From VAZQ01 sp963753575 (lineage in GTDB: Bacteria > Pseudomonadota > Alphaproteobacteria > Rhizobiales > Xanthobacteraceae), in NCBI GenBank assembly GCA_963753575.1, contig CAVWCR010000003.1, positions 3,348,001 to 3,412,000 on the forward strand: a stretch of 64,000 bases of DNA, written 5' to 3'. The notes beneath the pieces are model-generated. The model saw only the letters and a list, made by a program, of their open reading frames with translations. It did no database searches and was not told where the DNA came from. The translations under genes were made by a program, and so were the position numbers. Below, in pieces: positions 28,956-39,306 of this stretch (position 1 is the first letter of the stretch; every line of letters starts with the position of its first letter).

Positions 28956-29870
28956 ATGGAGAAGCCCGGGCTGATCGTTGCACCGCTGACGCCGTTCGCG
29001 CCCAATCTCGAGGTGGACGAGCGCGCGCTGCGGCGCCAGATCGACTACGTGATCAAGGACTGCGGCGCCACCATGGTGGTCGCCACCGGCGTCGAGACCC
29101 AGGAATACACCTATCTCGGGCTCGACCAGCGCAAGGGGCTGATCCGCTCAACCATCGAGCTCGTCGACAAGCGCGTGCCGGTCATGGTCGGGGTCTCGCA
29201 CGCGTCGTTCCGGACCGCGATCGAGCTCGCCAATTTCGCCAAGACGCTTGGCGCGGCGGCGGTTCAGCTGCTGGCCCCGCTGCGCCCGTTCGCGGGCCCG
29301 CCCACCCAGGCCGACCTGATCGCCTATTTCGAAGCGATCGGGCGCGAAACCGACCTTCCGATCACGCTCTACCTCAACCCGGGACCGGGCGCGGACGTGT
29401 CGATCCCCGACACGATCGCGCTCGCCAAGCTGCCGCGCGTGCAACTTATCAAGGAAAGCTCGCGCGACCTGGCACGGGTCTCCCGTCTCATCGTCGAGAT
29501 CGACCGAGCCGGTCACGCGCGCTATTTCACGACCATGCAGATGCTGCTGGCCACGCTGCAGCTCGGCGGCTCCGGCGCCACCATGCCGCCGCCCGGATCG
29601 GAGATCGCGCGGCACGTGATCGATGCATTCGTCGCCCGCGACTACGAGCGCGCCGCCACCTTGCAGCTGCAGTTCGCGCTGTTCCCGTCCAAATGGATGC
29701 ATCGAGGCCTTGCACCGGTGATGAAAGCGGCGCTCAACCTGATCGGCGTGCCGGTGGGCGAGCCGTACCCGCCCTATGCTTCGCTCACACGCGAGGAGAC
29801 CGAGGCGCTGGCGGGGGTGCTGCGCACGACCGTCCTGGCGCACCGCTTTACCGCGACGGTCGCCGCATGA
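28956..29870 (+). CDS. DapA-family lyase/aldolase (dihydrodipicolinate synthase/N-acetylneuraminate lyase family)
   Basis: 304 residues from ATG 28956, preceded by GGGAGGA. The TIM-barrel family features are LIVAPLTPFAPN at the N-terminus, the ITLYLNPG strand with the family Tyr, and VQLIKESS with the Schiff-base Lys, then a helical C-terminal region. The family cleaves or condenses 2-oxo acids through a lysine imine. Real DapA normally has GTTGE near residue 45; here the corresponding place reads ATGVETQEYTYL, so another substrate is more likely than lysine biosynthesis. A HbpS/GlcG-like gene follows 25 bases downstream in what looks like one transcript. Which 2-oxo acid it uses cannot be told. 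Confidence 0.8.
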   Translation: MEKPGLIVAPLTPFAPNLEVDERALRRQIDYVIKDCGATMVVATGVETQEYTYLGLDQRKGLIRSTIELVDKRVPVMVGVSHASFRTAIELANFAKTLGAAAVQLLAPLRPFAGPPTQADLIAYFEAIGRETDLPITLYLNPGPGADVSIPDTIALAKLPRVQLIKESSRDLARVSRLIVEIDRAGHARYFTTMQMLLATLQLGGSGATMPPPGSEIARHVIDAFVARDYERAATLQLQFALFPSKWMHRGLAPVMKAALNLIGVPVGEPYPPYASLTREETEALAGVLRTTVLAHRFTATVAA

Positions 29871-29895
29871 ACATCACGTCACGCACGAGGGATCG

Positions 29896-30324
29896 ATGAC
29901 CCAGGCTCCCCCACCCACCACACCCTACGGCGCCCCGCTTTCGATCGCCGAAGCCAAGAAGGCCATGGCGGCGGCGGAGGCTGAAGCCGTCCGCAACGAT
30001 TGGGGGGTCTCGATTGCCATCGTCAATTCGGGAGGAAATCTCCTGATGCTGCACCGGCTGGACAATGCGCAGCTGTCCTCGGTGCGGATCGCCGAAGCCA
30101 AGGCCCGCACCGCGGTCGAGTTCCGCCGCCCCACCAAAGTCCTCGAAGACGCGGTCGCCGGCGGCGGCGTCGGACTGCGGGTGTTGACGTTCGGGGCAAG
30201 CGTCGCGGAAGGCGGCGTGCCGATCGTCGCGGGCGGTAGGATCGTCGGCGGGATCGGCGTTTCCGGCGCGGCCTCCCAGCAGGACGCGCAAGTCGCAATG
30301 TCGGGCGCCGCCGCCGTCCAATAA
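29896..30324 (+). CDS. HbpS/GlcG (DUF336) family protein
   Basis: 142 residues from ATG 29896 (MTQAPPPTTPYGAPLSI). Family pattern: SIAEAKKAMAAAEAEAV, VSIAIVNSGGNLLMLHRLDN, EAKARTAVEFRRPT and the glycine-rich GGVPIVAGGRIVGGIGVSG. These small proteins bind haem in HbpS of Streptomyces, or accompany catabolic operons as GlcG/PduO-C. No signal peptide is visible, so it is cytosolic. The spacing to the upstream DapA-like gene (25 bases) implies cotranscription and a shared pathway. The biochemical role is unknown. Confidence 0.85.
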   Translation: MTQAPPPTTPYGAPLSIAEAKKAMAAAEAEAVRNDWGVSIAIVNSGGNLLMLHRLDNAQLSSVRIAEAKARTAVEFRRPTKVLEDAVAGGGVGLRVLTFGASVAEGGVPIVAGGRIVGGIGVSGAASQQDAQVAMSGAAAVQ

Positions 30325-30382
30325 AGCGCGCCCAGGCGCTTACCGCGTCACGTAACGCTCTCCCGCAATGGAGCGCCCGATA

Positions 30383-33022
30383 TCAGGCAACCTTTGCATC
30401 GTCCTGCACGGGCTGCACACGGTCAAAGCAGAGATCGGCGGCCGGAACCGGCCGGCTGAACAGATATCCCTGGGCCAATTGGCATCCGGCCGTCCGCAGG
30501 AAGACGAACTGCCCCATCGTTTCGACGCCTTCGGCGGTGGTTTCGATGCCGAGATTTCGCCCGAGGCCGGCAACGGCGCAAACGATCGCGGCGCAATCGA
30601 CGCGGCTGGTCATGCTCTGGATGAAGGACTGATCGATCTTGATCTCATCGATTGGGAACATCTGCAGATACTTGAGTGAGGAATAGCCAATCCCGAAGTC
30701 GTCGAGAACGATGGACACGCCGAGGTTCTTGATCTCGTGCAGGAGAGCCGGAATGTGCTCGCTGGCAAGCAGAACCGTCTCCGTGATCTCGAGCTTAAGA
30801 CGTTGCGGCGGCAGGCCCGATTGCGTCAGCGCGCTACGCAGGACGTCGAGCAGGTCGCCGTGCTCGAATTGTGCAGGGGCAAGATTGACCGCGAGCTTGA
30901 TGTGTGGCGGCCATGCAACCGCGTCGGCGCAAGCCCTTCGCAGGATCCGCTCGCCCAGCGGAACGATCAAGCCGCTCTCCTCTGCCACGTTGATGAATTG
31001 GCCCGGGCCCATGAGGCCCCTCTCCGGGTGGCGCCAGCGCACCAGCACTTCCACGCCGCAGCACTCCTGCCTTTCGACGTCGACGATCGTCTGATAGTGG
31101 AGCTCGAATTCGTCGCGGGCGATGGCCTTGCGCAAATCATCCTCGAGCTCCTGACGCTCCCGCGCCTCGGCCTCCATCGAGGTTTCGAACAGCCGAAATC
31201 TGTTTCCGCCTTCGGACTTGGCTTTGTAAAGGGCGAGATCGGCATTCTTGATCAAGGCGTCGACTTCGACGGCATCCTTGGGCGCAAAGGTAATGCCAAT
31301 GCTGGTGCCAACCGTAACCCTGCGGCCATCGAGATCGTACGGCTCCGTGACGGTTGCAGTGATCCGGTCGGCGAGCTCCGTCGCACTATCAGGGCGATGC
31401 GTTCCCGTCCTGTGCAGAACAGCAAATTCGTCGCCACCGAACCTGGCCACGATATCGCCGTCGGACGCAACGTGCCGCAGTCGCTGGCCGACCAGCTTCA
31501 ATAGCTCGTCGCCGACGGAATGACCGAGCGAGTCATTCACGTTCTTGAAGCGATCCAAATCAAGCATCAGTACCGAGAATTCATCGCCGCGATCGCGCAT
31601 CTGCGCAAGCGCCTCGTTCGTCTTCTCCGCAAACAGCGACCGATTGGCAAGACCGGTCAGTGAATCGTAGCGCGCCATGTGAGCGAGCTCCGCTTCGGCA
31701 CGCTTCTGCTTCGTGATGTCCTGGTGGATCTCGACCCAGCCCTCGTCATTCATCGATTGACGAGTGACGGAAATGGATCGTCCGTCACAGAGTCTTTCGA
31801 TCTTACATGCATCAGGACACAGGACTTGCTCCGGAGAACTGATCGCCTGGCCCTGCGCATCCTCAGGCGCATTGCCCAACACGGCGCGCGCCTCAAGAAT
31901 CGCGCGATAGTGAGTTCCGGACCGCGTCTGCTCCGGGCTCAGTCCATACATTTCGGCATATAGCATATTGCAGATAACGAGCCGCTGATGGGCATCGAAC
32001 ATGCACAAGCCCTGTGACATGTTGTTCAGGGCCGTATCAAGCTGAAGCGACTTCTGCGCCAGCGACGCTTCGGAGGTGCTCAATCGGCGAACCTGCCTGG
32101 TCGCCGCCAGCAGGAAGTAGATCGAGCACAGCAGCAGGATCGCGCTACCCAAACCGATTGCGGTGCTCCTGTTGCGCCAGGCCGCCAGCGCCGCGTTTTC
32201 CGTCACCGATATGTTGACGAAGAGCGGATACTCCGGCATGGCGCGCACCGAAACATACCAAATCTTGCCATCCGTTTGCGCCCGCACGCGAAAGCCGCGG
32301 CGCTGTCGCGACCATGCTTCCAGCCGATTTGCCTCGGCGGAAAGCCGTTTGCCGGCAAATTCCTGCCCCTGCGGGTAGCGCACCAGGATCGTTCCGTCCG
32401 ACTTGAGCAGCGTGAACAGCAGGCTTTGGACCGAGTGAATGGATCCGTAGATGTCCTCGAAGTGACGCGTGTTTACGCCCGCAAATATGACCCCGATGAA
32501 ATCCCCGCTGGCCGTCTCCAGCCGGCGTGCGAAGACGATGGTTCGGGTTCCATTGATCCGGTTCCGAATTGGGACCGAGGTCACCAATTGATCGATGGTG
32601 CGATCGCGTGCCTCCCGGAAATAGTCGCGGTCGGAAATGTTGACGGCCGGGGTTGGCCAACCTGCGCTCGAAACGACAAGGTTTCCATCCCGGCCCGCGA
32701 TTGCAATATTGAACGCCTGCGGTAGTCGGTTTCGAAAGTCCGTCAGCAAATCATGAAATTCCTGGCGGCGAAAGGCGGTCCGAAGCTTTTCATCCGTGTC
32801 GATGTCGACGTCCTTGGTTGAGCGCTTGATATCGACGAGGACGGCGTCGATCGCTTGCAGAGAGCGCGACAATTGACCGGCGAGGATGGTTGCGATGTTG
32901 CCCGATTCCGTGACGGCCGCATCGATCGCATCGTTCCGCAGCTGGTAGATCGTCCAGCCGACCGCGCCGGCGGAGACGCCAAGCAGCAGGATGGCGGCCC
33001 ACCAGAGCCGCCGCAGCGACAT
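30383..33022 (-). CDS. Membrane-bound GGDEF-EAL protein with periplasmic Cache-like sensor
   Basis: 879 residues if started at ATG 33022 (MSLRRLWWAAILLLGVSAGA); an upstream GTG/ATG at 33127 adds 35 residues without conserved features. Layout: TM1 at ~7-27; a ~260-residue periplasmic sensor containing ISDRDYFREARD (dCache type); TM2 at ~300-320; a PAS-like segment (GLCMFDAHQRLVICN); GGDEF with an intact ARFGGDEFAVL; then EAL. The EAL signature reads EVLVRWRHP, with LEITETV, DDFGIGYSSL, KIDQSFI and TAEGVET all kept, so phosphodiesterase activity is likely. Both c-di-GMP synthesis and hydrolysis are possible. It stands alone, convergent with the HbpS/GlcG-like gene. Confidence 0.9.
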   Translation of the reverse strand: MSLRRLWWAAILLLGVSAGAVGWTIYQLRNDAIDAAVTESGNIATILAGQLSRSLQAIDAVLVDIKRSTKDVDIDTDEKLRTAFRRQEFHDLLTDFRNRLPQAFNIAIAGRDGNLVVSSAGWPTPAVNISDRDYFREARDRTIDQLVTSVPIRNRINGTRTIVFARRLETASGDFIGVIFAGVNTRHFEDIYGSIHSVQSLLFTLLKSDGTILVRYPQGQEFAGKRLSAEANRLEAWSRQRRGFRVRAQTDGKIWYVSVRAMPEYPLFVNISVTENAALAAWRNRSTAIGLGSAILLLCSIYFLLAATRQVRRLSTSEASLAQKSLQLDTALNNMSQGLCMFDAHQRLVICNMLYAEMYGLSPEQTRSGTHYRAILEARAVLGNAPEDAQGQAISSPEQVLCPDACKIERLCDGRSISVTRQSMNDEGWVEIHQDITKQKRAEAELAHMARYDSLTGLANRSLFAEKTNEALAQMRDRGDEFSVLMLDLDRFKNVNDSLGHSVGDELLKLVGQRLRHVASDGDIVARFGGDEFAVLHRTGTHRPDSATELADRITATVTEPYDLDGRRVTVGTSIGITFAPKDAVEVDALIKNADLALYKAKSEGGNRFRLFETSMEAEARERQELEDDLRKAIARDEFELHYQTIVDVERQECCGVEVLVRWRHPERGLMGPGQFINVAEESGLIVPLGERILRRACADAVAWPPHIKLAVNLAPAQFEHGDLLDVLRSALTQSGLPPQRLKLEITETVLLASEHIPALLHEIKNLGVSIVLDDFGIGYSSLKYLQMFPIDEIKIDQSFIQSMTSRVDCAAIVCAVAGLGRNLGIETTAEGVETMGQFVFLRTAGCQLAQGYLFSRPVPAADLCFDRVQPVQDDAKVA

Positions 33023-33259
33023 GATCTTGAAATCAGCGCCCGCCGCCGATCCGAACATCGACGCCGCAGGTGAAACTTCAGCAAGTATATTACGCACCCC
33101 GCCGGGCATCTGTGCGGACCATCTCAAGAACTGACGCTGCTGGCAGCCAGACCCTAGTCGATGGATACCGAATATCCGTTAAGCCGCAGGGTTAACCGCT
33201 CCCTAAGCCCGGAGCGCTCGCGGTCGAAACAGCGCCCGCCGGACACAACCGCGGGTCTG

Positions 33260-34813
33260 TCACTGAAAGAAATCCGCGACCGTGGGCGGACGCTCGGGCT
33301 GCGCGATTGGCCGGTTCCACCAACCGCCGCCGAGCGCCTGGAACAATGCCGCCGTATCGGCGAGACGGTCGGCCCTCGCCTGTACGAGGCTGATCAAGGC
33401 CTGCTGGTAGGTCTGCTGGGCATTGAGCAGGGCGAGGTAGTTGATGTCGCCGAGCTGCAGCCGCTGGCGCGTGATGTCGAGGCTGCGGGCGGCAGCACGT
33501 TCGGACGCAATCGCCTTGTCCACGGCCGTCGCGTCAGTCCTCAACGCAGTCAAGACATCCGCCACGTTCTGAAAGGCCACAATAACCGTACTGCGATACT
33601 GCGCTGCAGCCTGGTCAAACGCAGCACGAGCGGCAAGTTCCTGATGGAACAACGTACCGCCGCGAAAGAGCGGCTGCACCACGCCGCCGGCCAGCGTCCA
33701 GAAACCGGTATTCGGCGAGAAAAGCTTTGAGATATCGAATGCCGTGCTGCCGTCGTTGGCGCTGAGCGTGATGTTCGGCAGGCGATTGGCGATCGCCAGG
33801 CCGATCAGAGCGCTGGTCGAATGCACGTTCTCCTCGGCCGCGCGTATGTCCGGACGCTGCGAAACCAGGATTGAGGGCAACGTAACCGGCAAATCGCGCG
33901 GCAGGCGCAGCGATCCGAGTGTAAACTTCCAGCGCGGCTCTTGGCTTGGCAGACGGCCGATCAGGGCCGCGAGCAGGTGGCGCTGCTGCTCCAATTGCCG
34001 CTGCAGCGGCGGCAGGGCTTGCTCGATTTGCGCAAGCGCAGCCTCCTGCGCGACCACGTCGGCCTCGGCAATCTGGCCGAGCCCGCGCTGGCGCCGCAGC
34101 AGATCGAGGACGTCGCGCGCGATCTTGATGATCCTTCCCGTCGCCGCGATCTGGCCGCGCAACGACGCCTCCTGGATGACCGCAAGCACGATGTTGGTCG
34201 CCAACGTGATGTGCGTCGCCTCAAGCTGGTGGCGCTGCGATTCGGCTTGTGCCTCGAGCGATTCGACCGTTCGAAAGTTGGCGCCAAAAACGTCGGGCGT
34301 GTACGAAACGCTCACTTGGCCAGTAAAAATGTTGAAGGTATTCGGAACTTCCCCGGGGCTAGATGGGGCAACCTTCTGACGGGTGGCCGAGAAGCTGGCG
34401 TCGACGCTGGGGAGAAAGGCGCCCCGCTGGGCAGCGGTATTTTCGCGCGCGATCCGCAATGCGGCCTGGGCGGCCTGCAGGTCGGGGTTGTTCGCCAGCG
34501 CTTCTTCAATCAGAGCCTTGAGGCCCTTCGAGCGAAACAACGTCCACCATTCTCCTGGAATATCGCGCGCCGCGCGAAAACGTTGCGCCCCGCCGTCCGC
34601 CGCAGTGGTGCTCGAAGGCAGACGCCCGGGCGTATAGCTCGTAACAGGTGGAGCCTCAGGACGCTCGAAATCGGGCCCGACCGCGCAGCCTGATACCAGC
34701 GCTGCCCCAACCACGGCCACCAACGCACCGGCCCTAAACCGCGGCCAAAGCCGCGCGCCACCAACACAGCGCGAATTCGGCCAAGCGTGGACGCGAGATG
34801 GTCCGGCGGACAT
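33260..34813 (-). CDS. NodT/CzcC-type outer-membrane efflux lipoprotein
   Basis: 517 residues. The N-terminus ends in a lipobox, AALVSGC followed by AVGPDFERPEAP, the standard NodT-family start. Two OEP repeats follow (NNPDLQAAQAALRIAREN near 110, NPQR-type SQRPDIRAAEENVHS near 345). It forms the trimeric outer-membrane channel for the CzcB-like adaptor and CzcA-like pump encoded upstream on the same strand, giving a complete tripartite set. The 190-base gap to the pump gene is longer than usual but carries no obvious terminator. Start chosen for a sensible signal peptide. Confidence 0.88.
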   Translation of the reverse strand: MSAGPSRVHAWPNSRCVGGARLWPRFRAGALVAVVGAALVSGCAVGPDFERPEAPPVTSYTPGRLPSSTTAADGGAQRFRAARDIPGEWWTLFRSKGLKALIEEALANNPDLQAAQAALRIARENTAAQRGAFLPSVDASFSATRQKVAPSSPGEVPNTFNIFTGQVSVSYTPDVFGANFRTVESLEAQAESQRHQLEATHITLATNIVLAVIQEASLRGQIAATGRIIKIARDVLDLLRRQRGLGQIAEADVVAQEAALAQIEQALPPLQRQLEQQRHLLAALIGRLPSQEPRWKFTLGSLRLPRDLPVTLPSILVSQRPDIRAAEENVHSTSALIGLAIANRLPNITLSANDGSTAFDISKLFSPNTGFWTLAGGVVQPLFRGGTLFHQELAARAAFDQAAAQYRSTVIVAFQNVADVLTALRTDATAVDKAIASERAAARSLDITRQRLQLGDINYLALLNAQQTYQQALISLVQARADRLADTAALFQALGGGWWNRPIAQPERPPTVADFFQ

Positions 34814-35006
34814 GACGTTGGGTGATCCGATACGACGCTGCGTTCAGACGACATGCAATCGTGGGGATTTCTGTCTTTTTCCACCACGCACGCAGCGACT
34901 CGATTCGCAGAGGATAGACGCTCCTACAACTCCGGACGAGCCGCAGGCAGCCTGCCCTGTGGATTAGAGGGAATGCCCTGGCGTGGCGCACCGACACCTG
35001 AGCAGC

Positions 35007-38000
35007 CTAATGGGCGACAATAGCCGGCTGGCCGTCTCGCGCGTGAGCCCGCTGCTCGACCCACCGTTCAATGACGAAATAGAAGGTCGGGATGATGAAC
35101 AGGGTCAAGAACGTTGCTGGGATGAGCCCGCCGGCTACCACCGTAGCGACACTGCGCTGCACGTCGCTGCCGACGCCGGTCGCCATCGCGGCGGGCAGCA
35201 TGCCGACGGTCGCGACCGCAGCCGTCATCAGCACGGGTCGCAGCCGCTCGCAAGCGCCGACCAGCACGGCTTCGCTCAGGGGAAGGCCGAGACCGCGAAC
35301 GCGATTGAGGTTGGCCACCATGATCACCCCGTTCAAGACGGCGACGCCGAACAACGCGACAAAGCCCACAGCAGACGCGACATTCAGGGTCGTGTCGGTC
35401 GCATGCAGCGCGGCCAGCCCCCCCAAAGTCGCCAGCGGCACGACGCCCAGAATGAGAAGCGCCTGGCGCAGAATGCCGAATCCGGCGTACAGCAGGATAA
35501 GCATCAGCCCCAGAATCATCGCGGCGACCAGCCGGAAGCGCACCTCCGCGCGCTGTTGTTTCTCGAACTGGCCACTCCATTCGAGTCGATGCAATCTCGG
35601 ATCGAGCGAGACCTTTTCGCTGATGGCCTTGTTGGCTTCCGCCACGAGCGAAGACAGCTCGCGATCATGAAAGTTGACCTTCACCGTAATATGACGGCGG
35701 TTCATTTCTCGCGTAATCGTGCTTTCGCCCATCTGCAGCTGGATGCGCGCGACCTGCGAAAGCGGAATAAGCGCGCCGTTGCTTGACGTCAGCAGCAGAC
35801 TGCCAATCGCCTCGGCGCTGTTGCGCGTACTGGCGGGGAAACGAACGGTCGTGTCGAAGCGCCGCTCGCCGATGAACAGTTGACTGACAGCCCCGCCGCC
35901 TATCCCGATCTGGATCAGATCGGCAATGTCCGCCACATTGATGCCGTAGCGCGCGGCCGCCTCCCGATCGATCTTGATCACGATCTGCGGCAGCGGCGGC
36001 TGCTGCTCGATCGCTACGTCGCTGGTTCCGCGCAACGATGTGAGGATATCGACGATCTGCCGTCCAATACGGCGCAGCTCGTTGAAGTCGTCGCCGAATA
36101 TCTTCAGCCCAATCTGACTGTGCGGATCGAACAGCTTGTCGGCAACGCTGTCGATAATCGGCTGGCTGAAGCTGAGTTCGAAGCCCGGAAGCTGGTGCAG
36201 CCGCTCATCCATACGGCGAATCAGATCTTTCTTGCTGACCCCCGATGGCCATTCTTCATAAGGCTTCAGGCCGACGCCCGCCTCGGTGTGCGACGGAGGC
36301 CAGGGATCAGTCCCGTCATCGTTGCGCCCGGTGTGGGTCACCACATAGGCCACTTCCGGAAACTCGCCGATCACCCGGCGCAGCTCGGCGGCCATCTCGC
36401 TGGCCTTTTCAAGCGAAAGCCCGGCCGGCATTTCGCCGTGCAGCCAGATCGAGCCCTCGTCAATGTCCGGCAGGAACTCGCGCCAGATGGTCAGGCTCAG
36501 TCCGACGACTGTTGCAGCCGCGCACACAACAAGCCCATAGGCGATCCGCGGTCGCGCCAGGGAGCCACGCAAGGCTCCACGATAGACCGCCTCGAGCCAG
36601 GACAGGACGGGATTTCGAAAGACGCGCTGAGGCCTGCGATAAGCAACATAGGCAATACCGGGGATCAGCAATAGCGTGAAAGCGAGCGCGCCGAATTGCG
36701 CAAATCCGACCGCATAAGCCATCGGGTAGAAGAGCTTGGCCTCGAGCCGCTGCAGCGCGAACAGCGGCAGATAGGCGGCGATGATGATCAGCGTTGCAAA
36801 GAAGATCGGCCGCGCCACCTGCGCCGCGGTCTCGCGCACGTCGGTCTCGGTCAGCGGCTCGTTTGGCTTGGCTTCGCGCCGGCGCAGGATCGCTTCGGTC
36901 ATCACAATCGCGCCGTCTACGATGATCCCGAAGTCGATCGCACCAAGCGACATGAGATTGGCCGAGATATTCGTGAAGTGCATCAGGATGAACGCGACCA
37001 TCATGGCGAACGGGATGGTGATCCCGACAATGAGCGCGCTGCGAGGGCTGCCGAGGAAAAGAATGAGAACGATGATGACGAGACCTATTCCCTGAAAAAT
37101 CGTATGCGACACCTTGTCGACGGTCGCATTGATCAAGTCCGAGCGGTCGAGATAAGGGACCATCTGGATATCGTCGAGCTTCAGTCTCGCATTGAGCTCC
37201 GCGACCTTTGCGTGCACGCCTTCCATCACCTGCGCGGGGTTCTCCCCGCGCAGCAGCAGAACCACCCCTTCGACCACATCGCCCTTGGCGTCCTGCCCGA
37301 GCACGCCATGGCGCTCGAGGTTGCTCAGCCTGAGCCTGCCGAGATCGCGCAGAAAGATCGGCATGTCACGACGCTGGGCAACCACGATTTTGCCGAAATC
37401 ATCGAGGTTCTGGACGAGCCCCAGGCCGCGAATGACATAGCCGAATTCGCCGCGCGTCAGAATGCTGCCGCCGGCATTTGCGCTGTTGGCATTGATGGCG
37501 TCGGTGACGCTCTTGAGCGACAGGTTGAAGCGCACAAGCTGTTGCGGATCGAGCTCAAGCTGAAACTGGGTCGTGATCCCGCCCCAGGTGGTGACATCCG
37601 CAACGCCCGGCACCTGCTTCAGCGCCGGCGCGATCACCCAGCGCTGGGTTTCGGAAAGATCGCGCAGCCCCTTGGTGTCCGACTGCAGCGTGTAGTAGTA
37701 GATCTGACCCGTCGGCGATGATAGCGGATCGAGGCCCGACTCGATGCCCGGGGGAAGCGTGACGTCCTGGATGCGCTCCTGAATGCGCTGTCGGGCCCAA
37801 TAGCTTTCAATACCGTCACGGAACACCAGAGTGATCAGTGACAATCCGAACGTGCTCTTGGAGCGCATGACCAAGAGCCCCGGCGTGCCGTTCAATTCCC
37901 GCTCGAGCGGGATCGTGATTTGCTGCTCGACTTCCTCGGCGGCAAGTCCCGGCGCCTGCGTAACGACCTGCGCGCTGACGTCCGCTATATCGGGATAGGC

Positions 38001-38111
38001 TTCGACGGCAAGCTGCGTCCAAGAGTAATAGCCGAAGATGCCGACGAAGATACAGATCATCGCTACCACGAGGTGCTTCCTCAGTGCGTAGCTGACCAGC
38101 CAATCAATCAT
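35007..38111 (-). CDS. CzcA/CusA-type heavy-metal RND efflux pump
   Basis: 1034 residues, the family norm. TM4 reads GAIDFGIIVDGAIVMTEAIL: DFGxxVDGA is the heavy-metal-efflux signature. The N-terminus MIDWLVSYALRKHLVV and the early AVEAYPDIADVSAQVVTQ match CzcA/CusA. The pump takes metal ions from the periplasm or cytosol and passes them to the adaptor and outer-membrane channel using the proton gradient. The ATG overlaps the adaptor stop (38104-38111), so they are coupled. The metal cannot be told from sequence alone; I did not find the Met triad of CusA, so a divalent metal such as Zn, Co, Cd or Ni is more likely than Cu/Ag (inference). Confidence 0.9.
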   Translation of the reverse strand: MIDWLVSYALRKHLVVAMICIFVGIFGYYSWTQLAVEAYPDIADVSAQVVTQAPGLAAEEVEQQITIPLERELNGTPGLLVMRSKSTFGLSLITLVFRDGIESYWARQRIQERIQDVTLPPGIESGLDPLSSPTGQIYYYTLQSDTKGLRDLSETQRWVIAPALKQVPGVADVTTWGGITTQFQLELDPQQLVRFNLSLKSVTDAINANSANAGGSILTRGEFGYVIRGLGLVQNLDDFGKIVVAQRRDMPIFLRDLGRLRLSNLERHGVLGQDAKGDVVEGVVLLLRGENPAQVMEGVHAKVAELNARLKLDDIQMVPYLDRSDLINATVDKVSHTIFQGIGLVIIVLILFLGSPRSALIVGITIPFAMMVAFILMHFTNISANLMSLGAIDFGIIVDGAIVMTEAILRRREAKPNEPLTETDVRETAAQVARPIFFATLIIIAAYLPLFALQRLEAKLFYPMAYAVGFAQFGALAFTLLLIPGIAYVAYRRPQRVFRNPVLSWLEAVYRGALRGSLARPRIAYGLVVCAAATVVGLSLTIWREFLPDIDEGSIWLHGEMPAGLSLEKASEMAAELRRVIGEFPEVAYVVTHTGRNDDGTDPWPPSHTEAGVGLKPYEEWPSGVSKKDLIRRMDERLHQLPGFELSFSQPIIDSVADKLFDPHSQIGLKIFGDDFNELRRIGRQIVDILTSLRGTSDVAIEQQPPLPQIVIKIDREAAARYGINVADIADLIQIGIGGGAVSQLFIGERRFDTTVRFPASTRNSAEAIGSLLLTSSNGALIPLSQVARIQLQMGESTITREMNRRHITVKVNFHDRELSSLVAEANKAISEKVSLDPRLHRLEWSGQFEKQQRAEVRFRLVAAMILGLMLILLYAGFGILRQALLILGVVPLATLGGLAALHATDTTLNVASAVGFVALFGVAVLNGVIMVANLNRVRGLGLPLSEAVLVGACERLRPVLMTAAVATVGMLPAAMATGVGSDVQRSVATVVAGGLIPATFLTLFIIPTFYFVIERWVEQRAHARDGQPAIVAH

Positions 38112-39306
38112 TGAGAAGGACCCCGCCCCTCACGACCGCACGGTCCCCGGCGGCAAGGCCGCTCTTCACAATCGCCATGTTGCCCTGCTGATAATTGATC
38201 TCGACAGAGCGCGGCGTGAAAGTCCACGGCGCCACTTCGACGAAGACCCGATCGCCGTCATCTTTCATCACCAAGGCGGTGGCCGGAACCGCCGGAGCCA
38301 TCTGCGCTGGCGCGAAGAAACTCACGTTGGCGAACATATTGGGCTTCAAGCGTATGCCGGGATTCGGGAACGCTATGCGCACCTTGGTGCGCCGGGTGTC
38401 GGGGTCAAGAACGTCGCTGACAAAAAGGACTTCCCCTTTGAAGACTTCGCCCGGATACGCCGCAAAGGTCACCTCGACCGGCTGTCCTTTGGCGACCAGC
38501 GCAGTATCTTTTTCGGGAACATTGGCGGTCACCCAGACGGAGCTGAGATCCGCCACCGTCATCAGCGCAGCATTCGGATCGTTCCAAAATGTCCCGGCCG
38601 CCGCCCCGAGATCGATGACGCTGCCGGCGATCGGAGCCGTGATAGTCACGGCGCGCGACGGGTCGGTCGCTTCCGGATTGACTCCGATCTGCTTCAGCCG
38701 CGCATCGGCACGTTGGTGTTCCACGTCGGCGGTAACGTAGTCGGTCTCGGCCTGAAGCTGCTCCTTGGTGGCAGCCCCTCCGATCTTGGCCAGGTTGCGG
38801 GTCCGATCGCGATTCTGGCGGGCGAGTTCCAGCAACACTTTGGCGCGCTCGTGATCGGCGTAGGCGCTCCCTACGTCGGGGGAATCGAGGACGGCAAGCG
38901 CCTGTCCCGCCGTGACGCGCTCGCCCAGTTGCACCTTGAGCTGGGTGATGCGGCCGGCGAGCGGCGGCAAGATCTTGACCAGCCGGCTGGGATCAGCCTC
39001 GACCTCGGCCGGAAGCACCAGCGTGCGCCGAATTTCCTGCTCGGCGACGGTCTCGACGACGAGCTTGTCGCGCAGCGGCGAGCCTTCCGGAACGACGATC
39101 CGGTCGCCCTCCCGAATGAAGTGCGGACCGCTGGCAGGTCGAATCTGGGCGTGGGCCTTGCTCCCATAAGGCGGGATGACATACCGGTAGGCGCCGGTCG
39201 TCAGAACGACCGCGAGCCCGACCAGGACAAGCGCCACCAAACTGGATGCGATACCGCCCTCAGGAGGCGGGGCCTGCGGAGTATCGGGCGGAGAGGGGTC
39301 GCTCAT
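38104..39306 (-). CDS. CzcB-type periplasmic adaptor
   Basis: About 400 residues from ATG 39306 (MSDPSPPDTPQAPPPEGG); an earlier start at 39348 is possible. A single N-terminal membrane anchor (SSLVALVLVGLAVVLTTGA) is followed by the adaptor hairpin and lipoyl-like halves: LPPLAGRITQLKVQLGERV and ITAPIAGSVIDLGAAAGTF, then VPATALVMKDDGDRVFVEV. No lipobox and no His-rich metal-binding N-terminus. It bridges the CzcA-like pump and the NodT-type channel. First gene of the three-gene minus-strand set; its promoter must lie in 39307-39619, where I see no recognisable operator. Confidence 0.88.
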   Translation of the reverse strand: MSDPSPPDTPQAPPPEGGIASSLVALVLVGLAVVLTTGAYRYVIPPYGSKAHAQIRPASGPHFIREGDRIVVPEGSPLRDKLVVETVAEQEIRRTLVLPAEVEADPSRLVKILPPLAGRITQLKVQLGERVTAGQALAVLDSPDVGSAYADHERAKVLLELARQNRDRTRNLAKIGGAATKEQLQAETDYVTADVEHQRADARLKQIGVNPEATDPSRAVTITAPIAGSVIDLGAAAGTFWNDPNAALMTVADLSSVWVTANVPEKDTALVAKGQPVEVTFAAYPGEVFKGEVLFVSDVLDPDTRRTKVRIAFPNPGIRLKPNMFANVSFFAPAQMAPAVPATALVMKDDGDRVFVEVAPWTFTPRSVEINYQQGNMAIVKSGLAAGDRAVVRGGVLLND